From positions 1,364,001 to 1,428,000 of the forward strand of contig NZ_JAUETR010000001.1 of assembly GCF_032484785.1 (NCBI RefSeq): a stretch of DNA of 64,000 bases. Reading direction: 5' to 3'. Positions 20,463-29,542 of the stretch are shown here, one piece after another. Position 1 is the first letter of the stretch, and every line of letters begins with the position of its first letter. The stretch comes from Bradyrhizobium sp. SZCCHNS1050. GTDB lineage: Bacteria; Pseudomonadota; Alphaproteobacteria; Rhizobiales; Xanthobacteraceae. Under the pieces are notes generated by a model that saw nothing but the letters and a program-made list of their open reading frames with translations, had not been told where the DNA came from and did not search any database. Made by a program: the position numbers and the translations under genes.

Positions 20463-20741
20463 TCACTTCGCCTTGGTGTGCTTCAGCGCGAGGTCTTCGG
20501 GGCTGTAGAACAGCTCATAGAGCTTACCGCCCTTAACGCCGTAGACCTCGTAGCAGGTGCCCTCGATCTTGGTCTGTCGAACCTCGTAGCCCGCGGCCTT
20601 CGCCTTTGCCTCGGCCTCGGCGGTGGTCTTCCACGACGCCTTGTCGAGCTTGGTGCAATCCTTGTAGCCGTCGGCGAGCGCTGCGGAGCCCGACGCCAGA
20701 CCCGCCGCCAAGACCACGCCCATCAGCTTGATGACCTTCAT
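20463..20741 (-). CDS. Small secreted PepSY-like protein
   Basis: A 92-residue protein with a signal peptide (about residues 1-23, ending ALA) and a PepSY-like core (WKTTAEAEAKAKAAGYEVRQTKIEGTCYEVYG). The start at 20741 has GAGGAGGG at good spacing, better than the ATG 13 codons upstream. Two cysteines (KDCTKL, GTCYEV) could form a disulfide. It is the first gene of a two-gene unit with the cytochrome b561-type gene four bases downstream, and probably interacts with it in the periplasm. Confidence 0.8.
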   Translation of the reverse strand: MKVIKLMGVVLAAGLASGSAALADGYKDCTKLDKASWKTTAEAEAKAKAAGYEVRQTKIEGTCYEVYGVKGGKLYELFYSPEDLALKHTKAK

Positions 20742-21715
20742 AATCAAATCCCTCCTCGAAGACTGCGCCATCGGCGCCAACAGCGCTCGATGCGCAGGCT
20801 ACAAAGGGGAGGAGATTTCAACGAAACTTGGACATCATCAGCCGCGGCGGATGGCCTCGATCACGCAGGCGCGGCTCGAAACGTTCCGCATCCGGCCGCA
20901 ATGTCGCTGAGATGCGAACTCACATGCGGTCCCGTCAGGATTGAACCGTGTCGGCAGGCTGCTGATCTTTTCAGGACTCGACAACGCGCGCGGTTCCCCG
21001 CGCATTGCAACTGATATTGATTCGCAGGGATGTAGCAGCATCATCGCGAGGCGCATGCGCTTTGCTCCCGCACAAGGCGTGGCCGGCGCTGTGTGCGGGA
21101 CCACACTCCTGCCCGATTGCCGCTGTGACCATGGTGAGGCGAGAAAGGAACCGACAGCTACAAGGCTGCGACCTTAAGCCTCAGAATTTTTTTTTGAGCG
21201 TCGCCATCGTTCGCACGACCGGATCGAGATCGATGGTGGATGATGACGATGCGGCTGCTTGCGCACGCATCGTCCGGCCGTCAAACGCACATCCGTGCGG
21301 ACAACGGCGCAGCCATCCTGATCCTGGGCGCGGGCGATGCCCTTGCCGACACGGACTGCCGACCAGGATGGCGAGTCGCTGCAGGAAAACGACGTGTCAG
21401 ATGCCTCGGCAACGACGTCCCCTTTTGCGTCGGGATCTGCCATGGACGCGCGCCAGGACGAGCGGCCATTTGCCGGGTGAGGTGCGCTTGCGCCGCCCAG
21501 TGCGGCGCATGCCTCGCGAGCCCTGGCGCGGATTTCGACATGCGTCATTCCATCGCTGCGGCAGGGGCAGGATGATGATGGATCGTCCTTGCCGCCATCG
21601 CGCGACAAGCGCCGCCCTCAGCGATGGATCCTCGAGGAGCGAGCGAGCTTGCGTCCCACGGTCGCGCGCAAGGCGACGCGCATCACGCGCCCGGCCGTCG
21701 GGAATGGAAGGCTCG
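20742..21715. other. Intergenic region between the PepSY gene and the DUF4399 gene
   Basis: Nearly 1 kb without a convincing gene. Several long frames exist on both strands but lack ribosome sites and look like GC-rich chance frames. GAAACGTTCCGCATCCGGCC at about 20877-20896 resembles the motif near 9495. A run of T at about 21186-21194 has no strong stem before it. Confidence 0.4.
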
Positions 21716-22324
21716 TCACTTCGTTCCGGAGAAGACGCGGCTGATGAAGTCGGAGCTCTCGGGCGACTTCGTCATCTCCGGCGACGGCTCGGGCTGGGCC
21801 GGCGGCTCGGTTGGTACGGATCGGATCTGCGGTCGGCTTCGGACGGTGACGCTGCGCGTCGCGCGCGCCTCCTGCTCGCCTCCGTTCGGCTTGCTCACCG
21901 TGATCATGATCTTCTCGGAGATCACGGGCGGATCGAAGTTGAGATGCCTGGTGTCGCCCAGCACGAGCTGCAGCGTGTGCTTGCCGGGCGACAATTCGAT
22001 CCGCGCCTCCGTCTCCCCCGCTGCGTAATGAACGTGTTTCTTGTCGCGCGGAATCTCCTCGCCGGCCTGCATCGTCTCGTCGACGTCGACCAGAAGATGA
22101 TGATGGCCACTGCCGGCGAAATCGTCGCCCGCATGGGTAACGCCCATGTTGCGCAGTCCGAAGCGAGCGATGAAGGGCCCGGTCACCGTCTCCCCGTCCG
22201 CAGGAGAGATGAAATAGACGCGGGCATCCTTCGCAGCCTTCGTCCCCTTGGCCGGCGCCAATGACGGCGCGAGCACGAGCGATGCGGTCAGGATGAGGCA
22301 GAGTCGCGCAGACCTCGGCAGCAT
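21716..22324 (-). CDS. Secreted DUF4399 protein (third gene of the pseudo-helicase operon)
   Basis: A 202-residue protein with a signal peptide (about residues 1-25, SLVLAPSLAPA). The core VYFISPADGETVTGPFIARFGL, GSGHHHLLVDVD and LVLGDTRHLNFDPP matches the DUF4399 family; the triple His could bind metal. The last 60 residues are Arg/Pro/Ser-rich and probably disordered. It starts nine bases after the SUMF1-type gene, so it is the last gene of a three-gene operon. The function is unknown; a periplasmic role beside the other two membrane proteins is inference. Confidence 0.85.
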   Translation of the reverse strand: MLPRSARLCLILTASLVLAPSLAPAKGTKAAKDARVYFISPADGETVTGPFIARFGLRNMGVTHAGDDFAGSGHHHLLVDVDETMQAGEEIPRDKKHVHYAAGETEARIELSPGKHTLQLVLGDTRHLNFDPPVISEKIMITVSKPNGGEQEARATRSVTVRSRPQIRSVPTEPPAQPEPSPEMTKSPESSDFISRVFSGTK

Positions 22325-22333
22325 GCAAATCCC

Positions 22334-23803
22334 CTATGGTGAGAGCGCGATGCGGAAACCCAGGGTCGGATGCCGGATGCGGCCGTCATAGCGGTCGCGG
22401 CTGCCGGCCCGCGCATCGGCGGCGCCGTTCTTCCACGATCCCGAGCGGATGACACGGGCATAGCTACCTTCCTCGAGCCAGGCCGATCCATCCGCCGGCG
22501 CGCCCTTGTAGTTCTTGTGCCAGCTGTCGGCGACCCACTGGCCGACGCCGCCGCCCATGTCGAACAGGCCGTAAGGATTGGCCTGGACGCTGCCGATCTT
22601 CGGCGGCTGGTCGGTCTCGGCGTCGCCCGTGCCGTTGCAGCCCTTGCAACTGGCCATGCCGGGGCGCATGCGATCGCCCCACCAATAGCGGGTGCGCTGG
22701 CCGCCGCGCGCGGCATATTCCCACTCGGCCTCGGTCGGCAGCCGGAACGACTTGCCGGTCGCCTTCGACAGCCAGGCGAGATAGGCCTGCGTGTCGTCGT
22801 AGCTCAGGTTGGTGACCGGACGATCATCCGCACCGGCCGCGATGTCGGCGCAGCTTGCCGCGGCGACACACTGCTTCCACTCGCCGATCGTCACGGGATG
22901 CTTGCCGAGCGAGAACGGTCGCACGCTGACCTGATGCGCCGGCTGCTCGGACTCGTCGTCGCCGCCCATCGCAAAACTGCCACCGGCGATCGCAACCAGC
23001 TCAGGCAAGCGTAGCTTCGGCCCGGCTTCCGGCGCCGGCGCGGGCCGCGGAATGGCTGCCGCGTCGGATGATCGCGCCAGCGTCGCCTCGAGTGCCGGAG
23101 CATCCTGGCGCGGCGCGATGAAGGCGCTGGACGGCGATCGCGCGGCGTCCTGGCGCGCGCCGGCGGCTTCCAGCAGGATCCGGCGCGGCGGAGGCAGCGG
23201 CGCGGCGGACTGCGCCTCCTGCTGCGAGCTCGACGATCCGGCCGACCCAGGCGGCGCCTGAATCAGCAGCCTGATCTCGCGTAGCGGCAACAGCACGCCG
23301 CCGAGGAAGACGATGCCGAGGACCACGACGCCGAGCGCTCCGCGGATCAGCTTCTTGCGCGCACCTGCCGCCGGTGCGAACACGGCCTTCAGCCGGCCGC
23401 CCTCACCCGCCTCCTCCTGATCACCGTCGCTGCCGTCGTCCCATCTGTCTGGAAGGGACGCCGCCGGCGCGGGTGACGGGCGCACCGGAGAGACTGGTGC
23501 AGGTTCTCGTCGAGCCGCACTCTCCGGCTCTGCGATCTCCCATTCGGCATCGAGCGACTGCTCGAGCGCGCCGCACATCATCAGCAACAGCCCGCCTTCG
23601 CTCTTGCCGGTCCAGCGCTCCTGCACCTCGGGACACTCGACCTGATCCTCGACGCGCAGGAAGCTCGGCGGACGCATCGGGCTGAGCGAGACCTGCACCG
23701 TGCGGCCGCAGCGCCGGCAGGCCACCGCGCGGGAATCCTCCGGCAGCGCATCCTCGGCGAGCTTGGGAGCCCGCAGCCATTGCAACGCTGAACTCTCGCT
23801 CAT
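22334..23803 (-). CDS. Membrane-anchored SUMF1-fold protein lacking FGE cysteines
   Basis: A 489-residue protein. The cytoplasmic N-terminus has a zinc-ribbon-like CRRCG at 29-33 with further cysteines at 57 and 77. One membrane helix lies at about 152-174, a Pro/Ser/Ala linker follows, and a SUMF1 (formylglycine-generating enzyme-like) domain occupies about 268-489: LVAIAGGSFAMGGDDES, YLAWLSKATGKSFRLPTEAEWEYAARGG, NPYGLFDMGGGVGQWV, RHPTLGFRIALSP. Where aerobic FGE has its catalytic cysteines this protein has GSRDRYDGR, so sulfatase activation is unlikely; a binding or structural role fits better. It begins 32 bases after the 1769-residue protein and ends nine bases before the DUF4399 gene. 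Confidence 0.88.
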   Translation of the reverse strand: MSESSALQWLRAPKLAEDALPEDSRAVACRRCGRTVQVSLSPMRPPSFLRVEDQVECPEVQERWTGKSEGGLLLMMCGALEQSLDAEWEIAEPESAARREPAPVSPVRPSPAPAASLPDRWDDGSDGDQEEAGEGGRLKAVFAPAAGARKKLIRGALGVVVLGIVFLGGVLLPLREIRLLIQAPPGSAGSSSSQQEAQSAAPLPPPRRILLEAAGARQDAARSPSSAFIAPRQDAPALEATLARSSDAAAIPRPAPAPEAGPKLRLPELVAIAGGSFAMGGDDESEQPAHQVSVRPFSLGKHPVTIGEWKQCVAAASCADIAAGADDRPVTNLSYDDTQAYLAWLSKATGKSFRLPTEAEWEYAARGGQRTRYWWGDRMRPGMASCKGCNGTGDAETDQPPKIGSVQANPYGLFDMGGGVGQWVADSWHKNYKGAPADGSAWLEEGSYARVIRSGSWKNGAADARAGSRDRYDGRIRHPTLGFRIALSP

Positions 23804-23835
23804 GCTGTCCTCGCTCGTGATGCCCGCCAACCCCG

Positions 23836-26800
23836 TCACTGACCCCAGCTGGCGAACACGTCCTTGAACACGCGGTCGCCGTCGGATCCCTTCTCGATCG
23901 ACAGCAGCGCCCGGTTGCCGCCCTCGTAGACGATCGGAATGTCGAACCACTGCTTGCCCTTGAGAAGCATCAGGTTGCGCTTGGTATCGACCTCGTTGGC
24001 CGACAGCGCGACCATGAAGTATTTCGGTGTCACCCGGGCGGTCTGGGTCACCAGCGCCGTCCCGCGCTCGGCCTCCTCGCCCTTGAGGCCGATGCCCCTC
24101 AGGCTGGTCAGGCCGCTGACCGACTGATCCGGCCAGTCGAACTTGAGCTCCATGATGTGACTCGCCGGCATCTCCATGTCGGCGTTCCGCCGCAGCGAGA
24201 TCGTGGCCTTGGTGCCGTTCTCGATCTCGATCTCACCCTTGATCGCCGGCGCCGTATCGAGTCGCGGCCCCTTGGTCTGCTCGATCGACCAGGTGACCTT
24301 GCCAGGATAACGCTTGCCCTTCGGATCCTGCGGATCCTCATGATAGAGGAACGCCTGCGCCGGCGTGCTGACCGGCACGCTCATGCCGACCGTGGCATGC
24401 TCCTCGGCCGCGGCGACAACCACCGGCTTGGCCTCAACCACCGGCTTGGCCTCGGGCGTGATCCGCTCTGCACTGACCTTATGGGCGCCCGGTTCGCTCG
24501 GCAGAGCCGACGCTGCCGTCGCACCGCTCAGGGACAGCTGGATCCATTCCGACGCGCGCTCCCAGGACACCGCCGCACCGACGACTGCCAGCAATCCGGC
24601 CGCGGCAAACGCCATCACCCGCCGGCTCGGCCGACGGCGGTGTGGTGCCGCGGCGTTCTCCGTCGCCTTGAACGCCATCGCGACGAGGGAGGGATGAATC
24701 TTGATCTCGGTCGCCGGCGCTGCAGAAGTCGCAGCAGAGGCTGTAGCCGCAGCAGCGGCAGCGGGCTCAGTGGTGGCAGAAGCCGCTGCCGCAGCGGGTG
24801 TCGCAACGACGGCAGGCTTCACGGGCTCTGCCGGCGCGGCGCCCGTGGACTCCGCCTCGATCTCCGCTGTGACCACCTTTTTTTCGGCAGGGCGCTGCGG
24901 CACCGCAGCCCGATCGGCGACGATGACCGGCGCTTCAGTGACGGCGGCCGCGCTCGGCTGGGTCGGCTCGACCGTGGCCGGCTGCGCGACGGTCGGCAGC
25001 TCAGGCGGAGCCGCAGTCACAACCGGCGCCACGATGTCCGCGGCCGGCTGGCGCGGCGGACGCCGGCGCAGCACGCGAATCTCCGGCGCGGGCTTGGGCG
25101 CAGCCACGCGGCTCTCGGCACGCTGCGCTATCGCGGGCGCGCCGGCGGCAGCCGTGACGATGTCCGTCCCCGAGCGGCGAGCCATCGACAGATATTTCGC
25201 GACGGTGGCGATCTCCTCTTCGAGCGAGTGCGTCGTGAAGACCTGCCGTGGCTGCGGCCGCTGCTTCGGCGCGGGCGCTGCCGCGCGGGCCGGCCGCGGC
25301 AGCTCGGCGGCTGGTGCATCGGCCGGTCTGGACGTATCGGCGGGCAGCAGCGAAGCTGTGACCGAGGCTGCCTCGACGCCGGCAGGGCGCGCGCGCAGCT
25401 CGATCATGCGATCGGGAAACAGGATCGCGGCGAGATCGCGCAGCGAGGCACCCGGCATCAGCAGCCGCCGCAGCGCTGGTGGAACGCGGCGCAGCGTGTT
25501 CGTCTCGGTGCGTTTGACAACAGGATCGTTGCGGCCGGCTTCGACCAAGGCTCCGTCGTCGTGACGCTCGTCGCTGATCAGAACCTTGCGGGCCCGCAGC
25601 ATCGCCGTCAGTTCGCGCAGATCGGAGCGCGAGGCGTGGTCGACGACCAGAAGATCGAAGGTGCCGATCCGGGCCGGCAGCAACTCGGCGACACGCCAGG
25701 CCGGCATCACGTGACAGGGAATCTCCTCGAGCCAGCCGTCGAGAGACCTGCGCGCAGCAAGCCGAAGTCGGCGTGCGGTCGGACCGGAGCAGGCCGACGC
25801 CATCTTCTGCATCGAGTCCCTGAACCGCCTCACCGCTTGCCTGACGGCGACGCCCGCATTCTGCGCGATGCCCAGCGACATGCGGGCGCCGATCACCGCT
25901 TCGAACAGGGCCAGCGACCGCGTCTCCAGCCGCGCGCGCTGAGCCGCGAGGTCATGCAGCAGCTGCCGCTCCTCCGGACTTTCGATCCGCATCAGCACGG
26001 CCCAATTCCAGGCCGCCACCCATTCCGCGAGCGTCGCCGCATCCTTCGCCTCGCCCGCGCCCGGCGCGGACCGCAGCCGCTGTGCCAGACTCGGCGCGCC
26101 CGCTGCAGTCACCATCCGGCAGGCGGTCCTGACGAGTTCGTAGTCCGGGCTGGCCTCGCGGATCTTCTCCATGGTCGCGAGAATGCCTGTCCACCGCGTT
26201 TCGAGCTCCTGCGGCTCCGTCTCGGCGTCACCGACCCGCGACAGCACGTTCTCCTGAACGGAGACAGCGAGTTCTCCCGCCCGGGCGAACAATTCGCCGA
26301 GGCGAGCGAGTTCGATCAGCGGTCCCGATACGCGCGTCATGACGGTCCGAATCGCCGCGCCGAACGCGGCCAGCCGCTGTGCATCGGCCAGCATCGCCCT
26401 GACGTCGCCGTCCGGCACCGACAGCTTGGAGCAGGCATCGGCCACGCTGCGGACGGCGAGCGCGGCCGTCACGATGGCGGCCTCGACGCTCTTGACGATG
26501 TGCTCGAGGTCATCGAACGCCCGCGCCGATTCCAATTGAAGCGCGGGTGCACCGATCTGCGTTGCGATCGACGTCCAGCGCGCGCGCAACGCATGCAGGT
26601 CGTGGCGCCACAGCAGGAAGCGCCCGACATATTGCCAGTCCGCCGGCTTCGACGGCGAGGCACCGTCCACCGTGATCGCTTCGACGGCGGCCTTCAGCGC
26701 GCGGCGCGAGGGCGAGAACCGCGCGAACGGCTTCTCGCCGGCCGCAAGCCGCTCGACCACGCGGATCGCGTCCTTCCTGGTGAACGCCTCGACCGGCGCC

Positions 26801-29145
26801 TGCACCTGGCGCCTCGCGAATTCGGCACTCCGCGACAGCTGGAACGACGCATCACGCGCCCACCCCACGACCTTGTCGAGACCTGCGGGAGCGTCAGCCT
26901 TTGCGGCGCCGAGCGGCGACAGCCGTGCAAGCCAGGTCTCCTCGGCAATGGCGCGATGGCCAGCCACCAGCGCATCGAGATCGGCCGCCAGGCGGTTGGT
27001 TGCGTCGAGCCCGAAGGTCGCGATGGCGTCGAGCGCGAGATCCTCGTCGCGGCCAGCGTCCGACGTCAGGCCTGCCTGGTGCTGCAGCTCCGCGTGCAGA
27101 CGCAGGATAGCGGCGGTGTCGGGAAGCGCCGCGAGCTCCGGCAACTCGACATCGATGTGCTTGAGATCAGCGGCAAGCCGCAGCCGCGCCTCGCGTGCCT
27201 TGTCGACCGCCGTCACGAGCGGGTCGGTGGCTGCGAGCAGGTGCTTCGGCCGGTCGGTGAACCAGGCATGCGCGTCCTGCTCGCCGACCAGCGCCTTGAA
27301 CAAATCGAACGGCAGCTCCGGCAAGCCGCCGGCGAGCCGCAGGTTACGCCGGACGATCTCGGCGATCTCGTCGTCGAGCGATGCGATCTGCGTGCGCTTC
27401 GAGATGATGTCGCGTTCGAGCCGGCCGATCTGACCGACCTGATCGCGCAGATTTGGCGTGTCCAGGATCGATTGCAGCCGGCCCGCCAGGGCTTCGGCCT
27501 TCCTGAGCACGTCCTTGTCGGAGCCGGTCGAGCTGACGGTCAGCTCGCGAATGGCCGGCGGCAGCTTCTGATGCAGCAGCGAAAGTGCAGCCTCGTCCCT
27601 GGACACGACGAGGACGCGCGAGCCGAGCGCGAGGTGATGGCAGACGACGTTGACGAGCGCCGTGATCCGATCGTCGCGTTCGACAGACTGGACCATCAGG
27701 CCATCCGACCGCGACAGTTCGCGTACGACCTCGACATCCTCCGCGACAGCCGGCAGCGGGAAGAACAGATCGCCCTGCTCGACCGCAGCAGGCTTGGGCG
27801 CAGGCGCAAGGTCGATCGGGCCGCCGACGATGCCGGACAGGTGCCGGCGCGCATTGGCGTGGCCGCGTCCATCCGGCTGCGAGAGCAGCGCGCTCACGGC
27901 TCCCGACAGGCAGCACTCACTCTGCGGCGCATGCTCGATCGCCTTCTTGAGACGGTCGATGTCGCGCAGGGCGAGGCTCTCCGGCCGCCGCCGCGCGGAT
28001 ATGACCCAGCGTCCCGACGTGAGCGCGGCCTCCGAGGCCTCCATGGCCGGCGCATCGTCCGAAGACGCGAATTTGCGCGACGTCTTGTAACCGGATTGCG
28101 CGCCTGCGGCGCTCAGGATCTGATCGAGGCCGACCGGCGTGAACGGCGACAGCTCTGCGCGCTGCTCGAGCGCCTCGACCAGGCGATCCGGCTTGTCGCG
28201 CACGGCAAGCGCCACGTCCGGCGCCACGGCATCGAGCGCCCTCAAATTGACGGTTGCGCCGACGAAGCGCGGCCGGACCCTGACCTCGGCATCCGGACGC
28301 GCAATGATCTCGATCTCGACCGCGCGCTCGAACAGCGGCAACTCGAATTCGCGCCCGCCCTGCCGCCAAGATGACAGCGCGATGCCCCACATGACCTCGA
28401 TCGCCTGATCGGCGCCGGCCGTGGCCGCCATGTCGCGCAGCCGCTGATGGATCGCCATGGTCCGGCGGCGCATGCGCTCGGTGTCGGCCCAGGCGGTCCA
28501 TGGCCCGCTGATATAGCGCTCGATCCGCTGCACGAGGTCAGGACGCTGCTCCAGACGCAGCCGTCCGGTCCAGGCGCCCAGCGCCGGGGCGGGCGAAAAA
28601 TCCTCGGGCCGTGCGTGGCGGGCGAAGGTGAGGCGGTTCTTCTCGATCTCATCGACCGTCACCACGATGCTCTCGTACGGCGATGGACGACGGTCGGGCT
28701 CGGACGACGGCTCGACCCAGATCTTGAGATCGTAGTCGATGGCGGGGGGCTGCGTCGCAGCAAGCGCCTCGACGGCGAGCCACACCGGGCCGTCAACATC
28801 GAAGGTATTGAGCACCACGCCCGGCAGACCCGCCAGCTCCTCCTGGTCGAGCGCGAAGCCATGATCGTCGGCGAATGGATGATCCGGCTGCCGCTCCGCC
28901 GGGGAGCCCTCGGCCCGAATGATCTCGGTCAGACTGCCGAGCACGTCCTGCAACGGCTCGACCACCGATCCCGTGCCGAGCGCTTCGCTCGTCGAGAACG
29001 CCCAGGCGTCGGTCGGCGACTGCGGCTCCAGGGCCGCCGCGCCGATAGCACCAAGCAGCCGCATGCCGTGATCGGCTGCACTGCTCTGCGCCTTGCGATC
29101 GCCCGCGCCGGCCTCGTTGGGCCGCACATTCACCAGCTGGCTCAT
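23836..29145 (-). CDS. Giant membrane-anchored protein with degenerate SF1 helicase core and periplasmic domain
   Basis: A 1769-residue protein, first gene of the operon. ATG 29145 follows AAGGA at eight bases; the frame is open 48 codons further but not protein-like. Residues 50-450 resemble the N-terminal region of DUF4011/AAA_11-type helicases (LAGLPGVVLNTFDVDGPVWL). Residues 482-520 match the Walker A neighbourhood (LMVQ..., SRVLVVSRDEAALSLLHQKLP), but GPPGTGKT is replaced by SVERDDRI. A long helical insert (about 550-1130) follows, then IPCHVMPAWRVAELLP and FDLLVVDHAS, where Walker B DEAS has become DHAS. The second RecA domain is absent. From about 1255 a Pro/Ala linker leads to one membrane helix (1509-1526) and a periplasmic domain (about 1585-1769). 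ATP hydrolysis is unlikely; a scaffold or sensor role is inference. Confidence 0.85.
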   Translation of the reverse strand: MSQLVNVRPNEAGAGDRKAQSSAADHGMRLLGAIGAAALEPQSPTDAWAFSTSEALGTGSVVEPLQDVLGSLTEIIRAEGSPAERQPDHPFADDHGFALDQEELAGLPGVVLNTFDVDGPVWLAVEALAATQPPAIDYDLKIWVEPSSEPDRRPSPYESIVVTVDEIEKNRLTFARHARPEDFSPAPALGAWTGRLRLEQRPDLVQRIERYISGPWTAWADTERMRRRTMAIHQRLRDMAATAGADQAIEVMWGIALSSWRQGGREFELPLFERAVEIEIIARPDAEVRVRPRFVGATVNLRALDAVAPDVALAVRDKPDRLVEALEQRAELSPFTPVGLDQILSAAGAQSGYKTSRKFASSDDAPAMEASEAALTSGRWVISARRRPESLALRDIDRLKKAIEHAPQSECCLSGAVSALLSQPDGRGHANARRHLSGIVGGPIDLAPAPKPAAVEQGDLFFPLPAVAEDVEVVRELSRSDGLMVQSVERDDRITALVNVVCHHLALGSRVLVVSRDEAALSLLHQKLPPAIRELTVSSTGSDKDVLRKAEALAGRLQSILDTPNLRDQVGQIGRLERDIISKRTQIASLDDEIAEIVRRNLRLAGGLPELPFDLFKALVGEQDAHAWFTDRPKHLLAATDPLVTAVDKAREARLRLAADLKHIDVELPELAALPDTAAILRLHAELQHQAGLTSDAGRDEDLALDAIATFGLDATNRLAADLDALVAGHRAIAEETWLARLSPLGAAKADAPAGLDKVVGWARDASFQLSRSAEFARRQVQAPVEAFTRKDAIRVVERLAAGEKPFARFSPSRRALKAAVEAITVDGASPSKPADWQYVGRFLLWRHDLHALRARWTSIATQIGAPALQLESARAFDDLEHIVKSVEAAIVTAALAVRSVADACSKLSVPDGDVRAMLADAQRLAAFGAAIRTVMTRVSGPLIELARLGELFARAGELAVSVQENVLSRVGDAETEPQELETRWTGILATMEKIREASPDYELVRTACRMVTAAGAPSLAQRLRSAPGAGEAKDAATLAEWVAAWNWAVLMRIESPEERQLLHDLAAQRARLETRSLALFEAVIGARMSLGIAQNAGVAVRQAVRRFRDSMQKMASACSGPTARRLRLAARRSLDGWLEEIPCHVMPAWRVAELLPARIGTFDLLVVDHASRSDLRELTAMLRARKVLISDERHDDGALVEAGRNDPVVKRTETNTLRRVPPALRRLLMPGASLRDLAAILFPDRMIELRARPAGVEAASVTASLLPADTSRPADAPAAELPRPARAAAPAPKQRPQPRQVFTTHSLEEEIATVAKYLSMARRSGTDIVTAAAGAPAIAQRAESRVAAPKPAPEIRVLRRRPPRQPAADIVAPVVTAAPPELPTVAQPATVEPTQPSAAAVTEAPVIVADRAAVPQRPAEKKVVTAEIEAESTGAAPAEPVKPAVVATPAAAAASATTEPAAAAAATASAATSAAPATEIKIHPSLVAMAFKATENAAAPHRRRPSRRVMAFAAAGLLAVVGAAVSWERASEWIQLSLSGATAASALPSEPGAHKVSAERITPEAKPVVEAKPVVVAAAEEHATVGMSVPVSTPAQAFLYHEDPQDPKGKRYPGKVTWSIEQTKGPRLDTAPAIKGEIEIENGTKATISLRRNADMEMPASHIMELKFDWPDQSVSGLTSLRGIGLKGEEAERGTALVTQTARVTPKYFMVALSANEVDTKRNLMLLKGKQWFDIPIVYEGGNRALLSIEKGSDGDRVFKDVFASWGQ

Positions 29146-29436
29146 CGCACAGATCCTTCTCTGAAGTCGGCCGCGACGTCGGCGGGAGCTCGGCGAGAGG
29201 CTGACCGACAAGGATGGCCCTGCGCGTGATCGCGGTGCGCCGGGCGATCGAAGGGTGGGTTCAGAGTGGACAAGCTTGCCTCGCTGCAACGTCGACGGAA
29301 CTCCCGACTCGTTGCGGAGGGGTATGGCGAAGTGAGGTCACATCAATGACCCGACAGGTAGATGAATGTGACGATTCTCGCCCCTGTCGGGGAATCGGGA
29401 AAAAATCCCGGGTCATTCGATGAGGAAAATCGTGCC

Positions 29437-29452
29437 TAACAAGTTTGTTAGT
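29437..29452. promoter_or_regulatory. Perfect 16-bp palindrome CTAACAAGTTTGTTAG
   Basis: Seven-base arms CTAACAA and TTGTTAG around GT, in an AT-rich pocket. It looks like a dimeric repressor site (TetR- or MarR-type). The efflux adaptor starts 450 bases downstream on the plus strand and the pseudo-helicase gene 290 bases away on the minus strand. Confidence 0.45.
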
Positions 29453-29527
29453 CTGGGCTTTTTGTGTAGCGCGGCGCGCGTGGCCGGCAACAAGCTTGGG
29501 TTGCGGACGAATACGCTGGAATGTGTC

Positions 29528-29542
29528 TAAGAATACTTCTAA
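29528..29542. promoter_or_regulatory. TAAGAATACTTCTAA, Irr/ICE-like imperfect palindrome
   Basis: TAAGAA and TTCTAA are inverted with one mismatch around three bases. This is close to the TTAGAA-N3-TTCTAA shape of rhizobial Irr (ICE) boxes as I recall them. The assignment is tentative. Confidence 0.25.

Noticed and set aside
21180..21200. Run of T at about 21186-21194 as a terminator for a plus-strand gene
   Set aside because: No upstream gene on the plus strand and no stable stem before the T run.
21174..21608. 144-codon minus-strand frame in the gap before the DUF4399 gene
   Set aside because: No ribosome site, no recognisable domain, Ser/Arg-rich random-looking sequence.
24157..28374. 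A 1405-codon open frame on the plus strand antisense to the pseudo-helicase gene
   Set aside because: Extremely Arg-rich text with no domain, signal or ribosome site; a mirror frame of the GC-rich minus-strand gene.
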